A DNA stretch of 64,000 nt from Serripes groenlandicus (lineage: Eukaryota > Mollusca > Bivalvia > Cardiida > Cardiidae), in assembly GCA_031761405.1 (NCBI GenBank), contig JASEVX010000013.1, positions 36,763,033 through 36,827,032 on the forward strand. Direction: 5' to 3'. Under the pieces are notes generated by a model, which saw only the letters and a list, made by a program, of their open reading frames with translations, searched no databases and had not been told where the DNA came from. Below, one piece after another: positions 18,601-33,600 of the stretch; position 1 is the first letter of the stretch, and each line of letters starts with the position of its first letter. The translations under genes were made by a program, and so were the position numbers.

Positions 18601-21600
18601 GTATGTTTCTTTTAACTTGTTTGCATTGGGTCTTATTCCATCAACCTAACTTAGCGTTAAGTAATAATTAGATACTTAAAGCATATTTCATATTTTTGTT
18701 TCCCTATTTGTTATTGTAAAACGGGATTGATGGAATGTATTTAAGTAAATGAATACGTTGAGATAAATAGTTATCTTTGCTGACTAACAATACTGGTTGA
18801 GAAAATAAAACATTTTGGCATTTTTATCAGGGAAACAAAAATGATGAAACATGATTTAAAGTATCTTTAAAGTATTACTTAGCGCTAAGTAATGATTTAA
18901 TACTTAAAGCATATTGCATATTTTTGTTTCCCTATTATTTTTGTAAAACGGGAATGGTGGAATGTATTTAAGTAAATGAATACGTTGAGATAAATGTTAA
19001 ACTTGCTTACTAACAATACTAGTTGAGAAAATAAAATATTTTGGCATTTTTATCAGGGAACTAAAATGATGAAATATGCTTTTAAAGGTGATGAACTCCA
19101 GAAAATAGATACTATAGTCAAAGTTTTAAAACTGTTCTTAAGTTGTCTTGAAATATTAGAATCATAATTCTGGGATAAAATAAGAGTAATAATTTCACTT
19201 TCCAGTACCATAAACATATGCTTCATTTTAACTGGGTTTGTCTACCCAGTAAGCGAAATGACTTACAATTGACAGTTTTTTAACATTTACTGCCAAAATA
19301 GTTTTGAACTACTTAGTACTTACTTTGTCGTCACTATTAGCAATATTTGCAGAAGTTTCAATATTTCACAATTTTTATCACCATCTGGAGTTCAGCACCT
19401 TTAAGTATTTTTTAAAGTATTACTGTAATGTGTAATGTGTAATGTTGGAGTAATGGGACCCTGATCTTTCTTTTCAATCAGGACGAAGATTAACACATAT
19501 TTCTTTAGCTGCGTCTGACGATTTGGATCTCTGTATTGGGATCCTTTAGTTGATTGATTGATTGATTGATTAGGGTTTAACGTCGTGTTGTACAATTGTT
19601 CAACTCATACCACGGCGGCCAGTTCACCTACTCATATGTCTCCTAGTTTGCTCAGACCAGTTCTCCACACAACATACTTTCCAAGCAACTGGCTGCTCTT
19701 CAACATAGACTGTTAAACAGCCCATTGGTTAAAGACGAAAGACGCATGTTACTGTGACTTTTGTCAAACGTTGGAAAAAATGTTGGCCCAGCTGAGGTTC
19801 GAACTCACAACCCCTGGATTGACAAACCGCGTCGCTACCGACTGAGCTTCCTATAGTTGAAAAGGAACACCAAACCGAATGGGACTACATTTCTAGTGTT
19901 TGGTTAAACAGTTGTATCTGTGACTAATTTACATCTAAACGATAGGGAAGGGACCGGTGTGACTGTGCGGATACACAGACTCGTCTAAGTGTTCACTGTA
20001 CGTAGATATGCATTAAGATCCCTTTCCCACATACAACAAATCCGCCGCAGACGACTTTAAAATGATATTGGCATGTTATGAGGGTTTAAATATTTAAAAA
20101 AGGTTGAAATCATTGTGACACAAAGAGAAATTGCTCGTTTTGAGTAATTTCTACTTTTGTCAAAATGTTTTCAAAAATTGTCTGCTGCACAGGCGTCAGA
20201 AGCGACTGCATGTGGGAAAGGGTTAAGACCCCTTTTTGCTGGACGTGGTTCATTTAAAGTAAAGAGTAAAATTCAAATGAATAGATAAAGAGGAATAAAT
20301 AAATCTTTCTTATATAATATCTCTCTTAGCAATCATTAAAACCTACATAAACAATCGGTCCACTCCAGCCAACAAGTTTCATAATTTTCAACCAATTGGA
20401 ATATATCCTAACCTGTAAGTGCAGCCCAAATGCTTTCATCTTTGTAGACGACACAAAATTGACATTTCATTTTAGCTATTTATGCTAACAGATTCCAATT
20501 AAACTCCTTCTTTGTTTCCCTTTAAATCAACAAGTTTCCACCAATGTGCTACAAGTATATTAGGAAAAAGATGCCAGTTAATTGCTTGGAAAGATTGCTG
20601 TGTGCTTTCATCTTTGCCGACGACACAAAATTGACATTTCATATTTAGCTATTTATGCTAAAAGATTCCAATTAAACTCCTTCTTTGTTTCCCTTTAAAT
20701 TAACAAGTTTCCACCAATGTGCTACCAGTATATTAGGAAACAGATGCCAGTTAATTGCTTGGAAAGATTGCTGTGTGCTATTCATGCTAACAGATTCCAA
20801 TTAAACTCCTTCTTTGTTTCCCTTTAAATCAACAAGTTTCCACCAATGTGCTACCAGTATATTAGGAAACAGATGCCAGTTAATTGCTTGGAAAGATTGC
20901 TGGGTGCTTTCATCTTTGCAGACGACACAAAATTGACATTTCATTTTAGCTATTTATGCTAAAAGATTCCAATTAAACTCCTTCTTTGTTTCCCTTTAAA
21001 TCAACAACTTTCCACCAATGTGCTACCAGTATATTAGGAAAAAGAGGCCAGTTAATTGATTGGAAAGATTGTTGTGTGCTTTCATCTTTGCAGACGACAC
21101 AAAATTGACATTTCATTTTAGCTATTTATGCTAAAATATTCCGATTAAACTCCTGCTGTGTTTACCTTGAAATGAACAAGCTTCCACCAATAGGCTACCA
21201 GTATATTAGGAAAAAGATGCCAGTTAATTGCTTGGAAAGATTGTTGTGTGGAGTACTGGTATGAGAAAGTCAGGACACATGGTTATGTAAACTAACTGCC
21301 GTGGTATAACTTGAAAAAAGTTGGAAACGGCTTTTGACCACATTCAATCTTTTTACATTTTTGAAAAACGTTTCTTAACTGTTGAAAATCGTTTCAATTT
21401 GAAATAATAAAATAACCCGAAGAAACCCGAGCGCCAAGTTGGGAAAGCCATTACTACCATTATAAAATGACCCGGTCGCAGTTGGAACCCGCGACCTGCC
21501 GCACCGATGCGGACGCTCTACCACTACACCATCGAGGCATCAAACAATTCAACGTAGCTACATGTCGTACGGGATAGGGGGATGTCACGTTGGGTGTCTT

Positions 21601-24600
21601 CCGAGAGAATTCCGCTTTTTCCCATTGTTTGTGGATATCACTATTGATGTATTGTCCTTACATGTGCATAATAGTGGTATGTATGCCTGCTGGATTGTAT
21701 GTCTATTTCTATGATGTATTAAAAATAAGTGGATGGGGGTAATTTGCTATTAAAACAGCGATGCAGCTAAAACTTTACAATTTTCGATTCGATTTTAAAT
21801 TACTTGCCCCAATTGTAAACCGTTTGAGAAGGTCAAGGTCACAATTCAAGATCAAAGGTCAAATAAGGGTTTAAAATGGATTTTCAAATAACTTTTGTGT
21901 TCAACTTGGTGACACAGTCTGTGACTTTAACGATTGAGGGCTATCATTCAAAGGTCAAGATAACAAAACAAGGTAAAAGGTCACAATTTGGGTATTGTAG
22001 AGCTTATCCGAGTTTTAACTTATAGATATGTTGATGGATTTTCAAATAACCCGTCACAATTGTTCACCTTAGCGAAAGGGTCTGTAAATTGACAGGACTA
22101 TAACTTGAAATACCATTAAGTGTTTTAAGTTCTGTCTTGAATAATCTCTTGTTTCCCTCTTTATGAACCTTTGACATTAACCTTGACCTTACATCTACAA
22201 ATGTGGAATTGTACTTCATACAATTTATAACAGTTGACACTCGTAGCGGAAATTATTTTAAAAAACCTCTGATGAATTGTAAAGTTATAGCTCTGATAAT
22301 CTTTATTTCGCCCATTTATGACCTTTGACTTGGACTTGTGACATTTGAGCTACATTTATGTATTTATATGTGTTATACCGTCTTTTAATGCTGGTAAAAG
22401 TTGTAGTGATAATTAAAAAGGACTGCATGCACAGACAAACAGACCAACTATTTTTTGCCATATATCTCGAAATTTGTCTCGCATGCAAATGAATACTATG
22501 CATCAGCATGTGTCAGAACAATACATCAAGAGTGATATTCACAAAACACAAAACAAATCGGAATGCACGAGGAAAACACCCAAAGTGATACCGTCCCCCT
22601 TCGCTTCGAAACATAAATGAATGCGTTTAACATGTAACGCACTGTAATATAATACATTAAAAGTGTGTTAGTCAAGTGAACGTGAATTGACTTTACTAAG
22701 TTGAGAGAACTTGTGGCTTTTAACCTACATATTAGTAAACACCTGCCACTCACTGGTATTGCTCGCCAAATAGTTAATTATGCACGACGAGGGTAAATAA
22801 ATTAAAAAACTGACTGACTAATTAGTATTCACCTGTCTTCTTTAGCATTTAGCAACGTTTACAATCGTTATTTATGTGATTATTCAACCTAATAAAAACC
22901 TTTACGCATGTGAGTAAAAGATCTCCGTTCTGATAGCGTAGTTTATATGAACAAGAAGTTCGGAATCCAAAGTTCATTTGTTTGATTGTTATGATAGGCG
23001 TACATGTTGTTCCTACTTCTTTCTAAATCGCATTTGTATTTTATCTTCTTTTTTTTCTTTTCAGACAATTTCATTTTGTCAATCATAATATTGCTTTCTG
23101 CATCCATTTTTGGACGGTACCCCTAAGGGTACTGTCTATAGCCATGTGCATTTTGAGAAATCGTACAACAATTGGCTGCCCGATTATAAACAGAATGACA
23201 GATTAAAGCTGGGAACCAAAATTCGAGAGTTTTTTTTTGAACCCTCAACAAAAAAGTAGTGTCAATTATCAGGCAATATAACTGCATTTTCGAAAACATA
23301 GGTTAATCAAGATATCTGAATTTTGAAAAAGGACTGTAAAAAGGCAGCATTAGTGGTTGAAGTAATACGTTTACAATTTTGCGTTGAAGTTTGAATTAAT
23401 ATATTCATAAACAATGTGTGAATATATACCAATTGTTTACATGTTTCAATCATAAAGAACATGTTTCAATCATAAAGAACATATTTTTAGAAACGAAATA
23501 TTATTGAAACTATTAAAATTCATACGCTATTATGTTTCTTCTGCATTTTGAAACATATTGAGGAATCAAGATATTTGAAATTATAATTTAATTCTGAAGG
23601 CAGCTTTACTGGTTCAAGTAATACGTGTACATTTTTTATATCACAAACAATGTATACATACATAATCGTCTTTAAATTGTCGTTTAATATAAATCGTACT
23701 TACGCAATTCACGATTTCATTACCCAATCAGAACGTTGTTTACATTTGTTCGGGTGCATGGAACTACAGGCATGGACCAAAATGGATCGGAATGGACGAT
23801 GGAAATACCGGAATTATTTTCTTGTTGATCAGAAGTGATTTCGTGGATGTTTGGTATTATTAACAATAATACTCAACGCTTCGATGAAAAAAACTATCAT
23901 CCAACTAATTATTCTGCCACTCGATTCATTATACTAAAAGAGATGGTAAGGAACGACAACTTTGCGAAGGAGAACTTGCAACTTCCGTTCAAAATTAAAG
24001 TAGAACTCTGACAAGCTGCCTGACAGTAGATTGCTATTGTTTTTGTGGGGAAATGACACAGGAAGTTTTATATTGAGGAAGACTGACATGAAAGAAATAT
24101 GTGCACGCCTGCAATGTTCATTAGTCATCAATCCGTAAAACTTTCGAGGTAGGTCTGTCAATTAAACTGTAATTTGGAGTTGAATTTTTTTTTTTTTTTC
24201 GCCCTGTGCTGTATCGTAAACGAATATGAAAATAAGCTCACATGTATTTCATGTACACGTATGTCTGAAAATAGCCCAATTCCTGTAGACATTCGTTTGT
24301 CCGTATTATCATCTGACATCTGTTAATTATTCAAAAAGGGTGGCATATGAAGGAAAATAAAAAATGAAGGACTTCGGAGAATTCGTACATATATTGTACA
24401 AGTGTAACATCGTTCTTGTAGTTTTACACTATTTAGGCTTATTTAAGGAGACAAAAGAGGTTAAGTGATGTGAAAACTGCTTTCAAACTTTAGTGTGTGT
24501 AATTATTTGTATTGATGATATTATGTATACAAGTTTTATTATTGAATAGAATGAAAAAATATAATGTATATTTATAAATGAATTTACCAGATTACCTGTG

Positions 24601-27600
24601 AAGAAGATCCATACTGTCAGTGTATGGGACATTTTTACAACCAACCTTTATCTATTGGTTTGCCCTCTCCATCAAGCAAACGTTGGTGTATATTAACTGT
24701 TATATCCGGTTTCGTTTTTAGTTGAATCAGAGAAATGGCCAGTCGTGGACGCAACAAAACGGGTAGAAAACAAACACAAAATGACGTTAATGACATTCTT
24801 CAAAGCTGATAACAGCAGCAAGTCGTTGTGACAAGTATTCTGATTGAAAGTGTTTATTCTGTAAAGGTAACTCAGAAAACAAGAACGGAATTGAAGGACA
24901 AATATATAGGCTCGATGTAAACTACACAAATACGAATCAAGGATGCACAATGTGATCTGTTTTTGCTTACTATAATACAGGAAGATAACTGTGTAATTAA
25001 CTAATTACTATGAACAAGACATTCAAGTAAATCATTTTAACCTATAATCCAGCCTTCCAGGAAGACACTTGTACAACTGTACATGATAACTAACATTAAG
25101 TAGATCATTTTTAACTACATATTGTGTTGCACAGGGGAAACCTGTTGATAATTTGGATCAGGCAGATCATTTGTTTTGTTAAATGACCCAAGATGTAAAA
25201 TTTAAAATTAAAACTGTAAGTTACATGATTCATTTTTACTAGCATTTGTCAATTGTAAGAGGCATCAGTAAAAAGCATTGTGACAAAAGGAGAAATTGCT
25301 CGTATGGAGCAATTTCTTCCTCTGCTTCCATGTTTTCAAGAGGGAAAGGTTGATTGTAATACTATATACTCTTGATTCCAGAGAGTACTGGTACATAAGA
25401 AGAATTAATTTCACAATGGAATTATTGATCACAAAAGGAAAAAGCACATTAAGAGATTTAACTTCTGACATAAAGATTTAAAGATTTTCTGTTGCATAAT
25501 TATTGTCTTTTTGAATTTAACTACAGCATATATACATTCAAAGTTCAGTTTACTATATTTTTCTATGTATATTTACCTTAAGTCAAGTTGATATGTACTC
25601 ATCATGCAACAGAATTTACATGGACAAAATATGTCCCCAATTTTTAATTTTTAAACATGGTAATGGGAAGAAAAGTTTGAAATTTTTAAGACAACTGTAC
25701 ATTTTGACTAGTTGATTTTTTTTTGCAAACTTCAAGGATCTAAAGAAATATTTGAATGGAAACAATATCACAGGTAACACATTTTTACTTTTTTGTTTAA
25801 AAATTTAACCAATCTACAGCAGACAGACAACTTTGAAAATATCTTTGCAAGCTCACTTTGGTACAGCATGTTTCCTATTTTATTACTTAGTTTACCGTAG
25901 CTCAGTCGGTAGCGACACGGGCTGTCAATCCAGGGGTTGTGAGTTCTAACAACAGCTCAGCCTACATTCCTTCCAGGTTCCGATGTTTGACAAAAGTCAT
26001 TGTGACTTCCACCGATGGGCTTTCAGACTATGTGAAAAAGCAGCCAGTTTCTTGGAAAGAATGTTGTACTCGTATGAGAAAGCCAAGAAACATATGAGAA
26101 GTTGAACTAGCTGCCGTGATGCGACTGAAAGATTGTTGCAAATGGTGTTAAACCCCAATAAATCAATCAAACCATTTTATTACCTAATACTTTGAGACTT
26201 GGAAAACTTGTTCATCTAATACCCTTTTTCTCACTGTATACTAAATATGCTGAGTGTAGCCTGTTTGGGGGTGTAAAAGATATAAATTTTGATGTATTTT
26301 GGTTGAATTTGAGAATTGGACATTGTTGGTTAAGTTTTACGTTTAGGTCACTTACATGGAAAATATTACCCTTCTTCTCATTGTATGCTAAAGATGCTGA
26401 ATGTAGTCTTTTTTTTAGTGTAAAAAACATAATTTTTGATATATTTTGGTTGGTTTTGGAGAATTGAACATAGTTGGTTAAGTTTTGCGTTTAGGTAACT
26501 TACATGATAACTACCAAACCTTATACTTTGACATCTGTTTTTTTTTGGTAAAAAACATAATTTTTTATGTATTTGGGTTGATTTGAGAACTGGCGGTGTT
26601 GGTTCATTTCCGTTTAGGTCACTTACATGGAAACTATCAAACCTACTGTATGATAAAATATGCTGAGTAGGCCTGTTTTTTGGGGGTAAAACACATTTAT
26701 TTTGATGAATTTTGGTTGATTTTGAGAATTGGACATAGTTGATTAAATTTTGTGTTTTGGTCTCTTACATGGAAACTATCGAACCTTTTCCTTTCAAATT
26801 TGGAAAACTTGTTCATCTAATAATCTTCTTTACATTAAATGATTAAGATGCTGAGCGGGCACTTTTTTAGTTAAAAAACATAAATTTTGATGTATTTTGG
26901 TCGTTTATGAGAATTGAACATAGTTCATCATTTTTTGTTACATTGATTTTAATTTTCCCAAAACAATACAAGCATAATTTGATTTAACATATTATGAATA
27001 TCACCAATCGGATTGTGTTTTTAGGGTCAAGGATCACTGTTACTAAAAATAGGCAAACTGTAAAATATTCAGTCTGTCCATTGCATACACACTACTCAGC
27101 TTATGATCTTGGCTGATTGTGACAGCCATCGAACGTGAAGATATTCTATATCATGCATATGAACTTGGATTTATTTCCACACGGTTAATCTTGTTTCAAT
27201 ACTTGAAGAATAGCAGTTGTGTGCTCTTGTTTGACTAGTTGGAGGTCACATGTGCACTAATCTCATTATGTACAGACTGAGAGCTGTATGCATGCCTTAT
27301 TAAGAATTGTGCTGACATCATCACATATGTTCACTTATTTAAGAATTTCTAAATTTCATAAAGTCGTCTTTTAGCAGAAAACAACTTTTGAAAATTATTT
27401 TAACTTAAAGTGGCTGTTTAGTCCACAATTTTCATCCAATTTTCACGAGAACATTCCTCTTCATTAAACCTTAATCAAATCTTAAAAAAGAGTGTTGTGG
27501 GGTCGAACAACAAGTTGCCTCAAGCATAGATTAAAACCTTTGTTATAAGCTTATGTATATATACTGTTTATATATATATATATTTATAAATATTTGTTAT

Positions 27601-30600
27601 ATATGTGTAAATGAAATAATGTTTTATCAAGTGTTATGCTTGTGTTTCTGTGACTGTTTCAGTCTATCCGTTTTCTTGCAATTTCTGGGTCAGCTGTAAT
27701 TAATAACAGAATAAACATAACTATTTTATTTGATTAACATAACTGCAGATTATTGATTATGATAGTTCCTTTTCACAAAACAAATTCCACGAATTACTTC
27801 TTTGATATGATTGAACAAAGGCTTGTTTCTATAGTAACAGGCTTATATTGAATAATTTTAGCCACATCATACGATATAAACTCTAGACTATGGATGTTTC
27901 ACTCACTGCATGACTCTAAGCTGGACTTCAACTTCAAGAAGATATTGTAAAAGGAGTAATTCCTCATGAAAAGCAAATTCTCCTTTTAAATGTTCTCTGC
28001 TGAATAGGCATCAAATTGCAGGTTGGATAAGGTTAACTACTGTATAGGTGATGCCTCTGAACTCTTTTTACACATACAATAATTCTAAAACAGACAACTA
28101 AACATTATAGATAGGTTAAACTATGGAAATCTTGATCATTTCTTTTTAAAAGAGTTGAAACCATTATGACAAAAAGAGCATTTACTCAGGGCAATATTAG
28201 CCGTCCTGCAAGAAAACCAACATTAATGCCTCTGCTTAATGTATCGATACAGATCAGCCTGCGCCGTCCGCGCAGACTGATCCATGTAGACACATTATGT
28301 CACAAGGTTATAGCGTAATGATTCATGAAACAGAAGATCCACAGGTGAAATGTGTCTATCCTGGTAAGCCTATGTGGCATGCTTAGGCTGATCCGGATCG
28401 ATACTTTACGCAAAGTCCACAACGTTTATTTGCTCGCAGGACAGCTCAAATTAAAGGAAAATCTAGTAAACACTCTGGCAGTCGCATGTTTTACTTGAGC
28501 ATGTTGAAACTTCGTCAGAATATTTGCTTGTATGATATCTAGGCTAAGTTTGAATATATGTCAGGTCCAGTAAATAACTAGGTCACTTAGCCAAACTGTA
28601 ATAAAATATTTTTAACACTATAGACACCACCTTTTTGTCTTGAGCAGTTAGAAACTTTGTTAGAAAGTTTGTCTTGGTGATAGGCCAATTTCAAATATTG
28701 TTTATTTTGGATAAAAACTAGGGCGCTAAGACGAGTTAAAGGAAAATCTTGTTAAGACTTTGGAAGCTGCACTTTTAGCATGAGCATGCTGAATCTTTAT
28801 CAGAATGATTGTTTTTTTATATTTAGTTTGAATATGGGTCATGTTTGTTCAAAAAATAGGTCACTATGCCAAGTTGTAGGACAATCTTGATTTAACACTT
28901 AAGAGACTGCAATTTTGACTTTAGCGGCTTGACAATTTGTCAGACAGTTTTTCTTGATGATATACAGGCCAAGTTAGACATTGGTCATGTTGACTCAAAA
29001 ATTAGGTCCCTTTGTCAAATTGAAGGAAAATCTTGTTAATGCTCTGGAAGCCATGTTTTTTAACTCTAGCACGATGAAACTTTACCAGAATGTTTATCTT
29101 GATGATATCTAGGCTAAGTTCGAATATGGTCTGGTCAAAAACTAGGTCACAAAGCCAATATTGAGAAAATCTTGTAAACAGTCTAGTCACCACACTTCTC
29201 TCAAATGTTCCTTGGGTGACTCTTTACTAAGAGTGTTGAAATAAAGTTGATTCTTTAGATACTATAGATAATAAATAGCTTTGCTACAAGTACTATTTAA
29301 CAAATTTCTACACTACAGACACATGTTGTCTAATCTTCAACAGATGGATGGTATGAGAAATTTTGACAGTTTTCTCAATGTTTTCCTCACAAGTCAATAC
29401 TTTTAGTTTCATCAATACAGATTTACCAATATCTTTAGTTACACATGTTCAAATCATCTGCTGTAGAGTTTATCTATGTGATAGATTACCTGACACAAAT
29501 GTGTATCTAACTGTATCTACCGTTCAAGAGTTTAATTATAGATCTTTGGAAATAAGGTTAACCCTATCTTACATTAATGTTTAAACTGTATTCATTTCTG
29601 GTTTTTTTTTTTAACTTTTTTTGGAATTATGTGACTTGTGTTGTAACTTTCCAAAACTTGGAACAGTTGACCATCTTTTTTCCACTCATACAATGGGTTC
29701 CGTCCCACAGCACTTAGAGTGCTTTGATTGAAGTCTATAACAACGTTTAAATAAACTTGCCATAACAGTTATGACGTATCAAACATTCACATATATTTTG
29801 TTTTATTAAAATAAATTAGGAAATATAAAATACATATACTTTATTATCTTACCAGTAACTTAATAAAAACAAATAATTCGCATAATAAACGAAGGAAGTA
29901 TAATTATAAAACAACGAGGCACAACTAAATGAATGTTCTCAAATGTATTCATATATACAAATCCAAATTAGACTAAATTTATTACTATTTTTCCATAATT
30001 GTAATGTCCAATCCAATTTGTACTGTACCTTTGTGTATATCAAGAATAAGCTATATAAGCTTAACAACATGAGGAAACCATGTTAAGCTTAAAGGCTGCC
30101 ATGCTTTCCTTCTGTTGTTTCATTATTTTGTCGACATTTTTTTCTAAGGTTTCTTTACTAATCAAGCAAGACCACATATTATTTTCTCAATAGTCTTATA
30201 GAATGCCATCAAAATGCTTTGCACTGTGTAGACTTTCCCCATTGTTATAACATCGATACATTGCTGTTTTATATTTCCCATTATTTATACATGCTATTGT
30301 ATTATGGGTAATAACATGTTGAAATTGAATTGAATTGAAATGATATACTTCTTCTCTTCTATCACCTTTGTTAGTACGATTCAGTACAAAATGACGATTC
30401 GAGCCCCGGTAACTCAGTCGGCAGCCACGCGGGCTGTCAATCCAGGGGTTGTGAGTTTGGTGAGAGCAAGCCAGGAAACGCATGAGTAGGTGAACTGGCC
30501 GCCGTGCAAGGTTTGAACAAATGTTGAAAACCGCGTAAGACCCCAATCAATCAAGGAACATGACGACCTGCCTCTGCTTTGCTTTTAAAACACATCAACT

Positions 30601-33600
30601 AACCTTCTGACCGATACAGTATGGTACAGCTCTATGATTTGTTTTCTTCAACGGCTTTCATCTTTGTAAAAGTAATTGATTGGAAATCCCATTTGATGAC
30701 ATTGACGTATGATGTATACACCTGACTTGGGTTAAGACCGCAACTCAGGAGGGCCGTTATGATTAATAATCTCTGGTACATATAGCTACATTTAGACGAC
30801 ACAACTTGCATAATTATACACTTTCCTCTTGATGAATATGTTCACTTTTTGTTATCACCTTGAACTATTATGAAATAGCATCGTACATAATTCGATATCT
30901 TAAAAAATAAAACTCACAAATAAATGACATTTTATATGTACTTGCATCTTAATAAGTAAGATCGTATGTTCGATTACTGTCAGTGTTTTTTTATCTTGAC
31001 ATATCGTGAGGTTCATTCAAAACTATTGGGAGGTCGTGAGTTAGATCCCTGACCGTGTCATCCCAAATAATGGTATTAATGGCTGCCCTTCTGAGCGCTC
31101 AGGGTTACGGGTTAGTTAACATTACTACTGACTCGCTGGTGTCAGGATAAATGGACCAGTAGTACTCGGGTAAATTACCCGGGAAACGCTGTGATATAAC
31201 TGAAAACACATCCTCAAATCCTCGCATGACTCTCAAACCCTATGCTGTGGCTTCTCAAAAGAATCATCTCAGTGAGACACTACTTTTAAGTACCCACATT
31301 ATATGGCTAAGTTGGGAGTTAAGAGATATATCGTGCGGAAAAAGCCAGGCTCCAATTCCTAAAACCTTACTTAGTGCTAAGTAAAACTTAAATAATTTAA
31401 GGAATATTTCATCATATTTGTTTCCCTAATAAAAATGCCTAATTATTTAATTTCTTAACAAAGTTGTTTTAGTCAGCAAGTTAACTAATTATGTCAACAT
31501 CGTCATTTACTATATATAGGATCTTACATGAGTTGTCATTTCATATAAAGTTTTATTAAACGAGTTCAAAAAATTTGTTATTAAGCGAGCCTTCAGATTA
31601 TTTTTATCACATGACGAAACACAAAAAGAAAATCGGGTTTTTAAGGTCAGAAAATAGTCCCAACATGTAATACTTAATAAACTGTTCACAAACAGAAAGT
31701 TTATGACCAATAATGGTCCATTTACCTCGTCCATCTATTGTGACGTTTGTGTTTACCGTATACACATCCTCAGCCGTTTTGTAAACATTCGCGGATGAAT
31801 ACAAAAATAGTGATACGGTCAAGTTATATTACACACGTTTTTTTTTGTTTTTTTGTTGTTGTTTTTTTCAACTGTCACTTGACAGCCCATTTTTTTTTTG
31901 TTATCATACATTTTTTTACATAGGTAACACAATTTACAGCGACTGTAAACACTGTATTAAAGAAAAAGAAAATACAGGATATTGTAAGAAACAATTCTAA
32001 TTATTAGAAAGCAAATAAAATACTGCTATTGCAGTGTTTAAAGTCGTTTAAGGTCGAAAGAATCCTCACTGTTTTATCAATCTAGTACATAACGAAAACG
32101 AAAAAAATCGCTAGATTGATGAAGTGATCGGATATGGCATGCGTGTGTTCGAATATTTTTTATATGTGTGTCTGTTTTGAGTAAGTTTTATTATGTTTTG
32201 TTTGTTTTAACGGTAAGACCAATTTAAATTGAACTTGAAAAATGATTTGTTTGATATTATTTAAGATTGTCGTGAAACTTTTTAAGCATGGCGTCAACTG
32301 TACTTTTCCTGTTTGCTATCTTCCAAAGATAGGAGAACTCTTGTTTGAACAGTAAAAATATATTGTAGAATTTTGTTTTGTTTTCACTAAGGAAATAGGC
32401 TTTGTATATACAAAAACAAAATAGTGACAGTATGATGTTAAATTGATGATATTTAGTCTGGCGTAGTTTATACCCTTCGATTACTGTCTGCATTGAACAT
32501 GTGTTTTTGTATATTCAACATATTGCCAACAGTTTATGTAATTGTGACCAGCTGTCTGCAACTACTAGACAATGTACAAAGACATGTTCGTATGTTTCAG
32601 GTATATTACAAACGTGACAGTTCGGAGAATCTATCATTTTCCACTTGAACCGTGTTTCTCTTGATGTGAAGATTTTATGTATTAGTCGGTATTTGAATTG
32701 TTTTATTCTGTTGTCGTATAGATTGTTAATGAATTCATATATGGTCGACCCGTTGGCTTTGTGATTAAGTAGTTCATTCCAATATTTATGAATGTATAGT
32801 TCATCAAACTTTTTATTTCCAATAATCTGATATACTTCTTTGTTTGTTATCGAATTGAATTGCGTGTTGAATATTGTAGTTTCCAGTTTGGTTTTGTCTT
32901 TTGTTTTTATTGATCTTTCCGATGTGAGTATGTTTAACCACGCATTTGGGATACATTTCTTTAACGTATGCGTTTCGGCTATCCAATTTATCTTCAAATT
33001 CAATTTATTGCATATTGTTTCTTCACAGAAATAACCATTTTTGTTTATTATATCATTAATAAACAGTATGTTAGAATTTACCCAGTTTTTGAATATTATA
33101 CATTTACGATTGTGTTTGATGAATTTGTTTCCCCAAATGAGCTGTTTTCTGATATCGTCAAAAGTCTTTAGATATATGTCATCGTTATTTTTTGCTTTAA
33201 TCTAAATTTCAAGTAAATGTTTGTAGTAGTCACTTATGTGTGATGTTTCAATACTGCTTATAGAATCCAGATTCATGTGAAATATCAAAAAAGTTTTTCC
33301 ATATCTATTTAAGAAATATTTTGGGATTTTTTGCCAATGGGCTTTGACATTTTGCTTTTCGATTAAAGGTTTTATCCATTTTAGTTTTAGAGAAGTGATG
33401 AAGGCATCTAGGTCAATCATTCCAAGTCCACCTTTGGATTTCGGTCCTGTTATTACTGATCTTTTAATTTTTTCCCTTTTGTTGTTCCAAAGAAATATAA
33501 ATATTAATTTGTTTATTTCTACAATTTGCTTTTTTGAGAGTAATAATGACTTGAATAGAAAAACATTTTTTTTAATGATTATGCTATTTATTATTTGAAT

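Noticed and set aside
26192..26467. Frame of 91 residues with repeated PFFSLY.K segments
   Set aside because: The repetition mirrors the underlying tandem repeat, and the reverse strand is equally open.
33344..33598. Plus-strand frame of 84 residues inside the LINE
   Set aside because: It is the antisense shadow of LINE ORF2.
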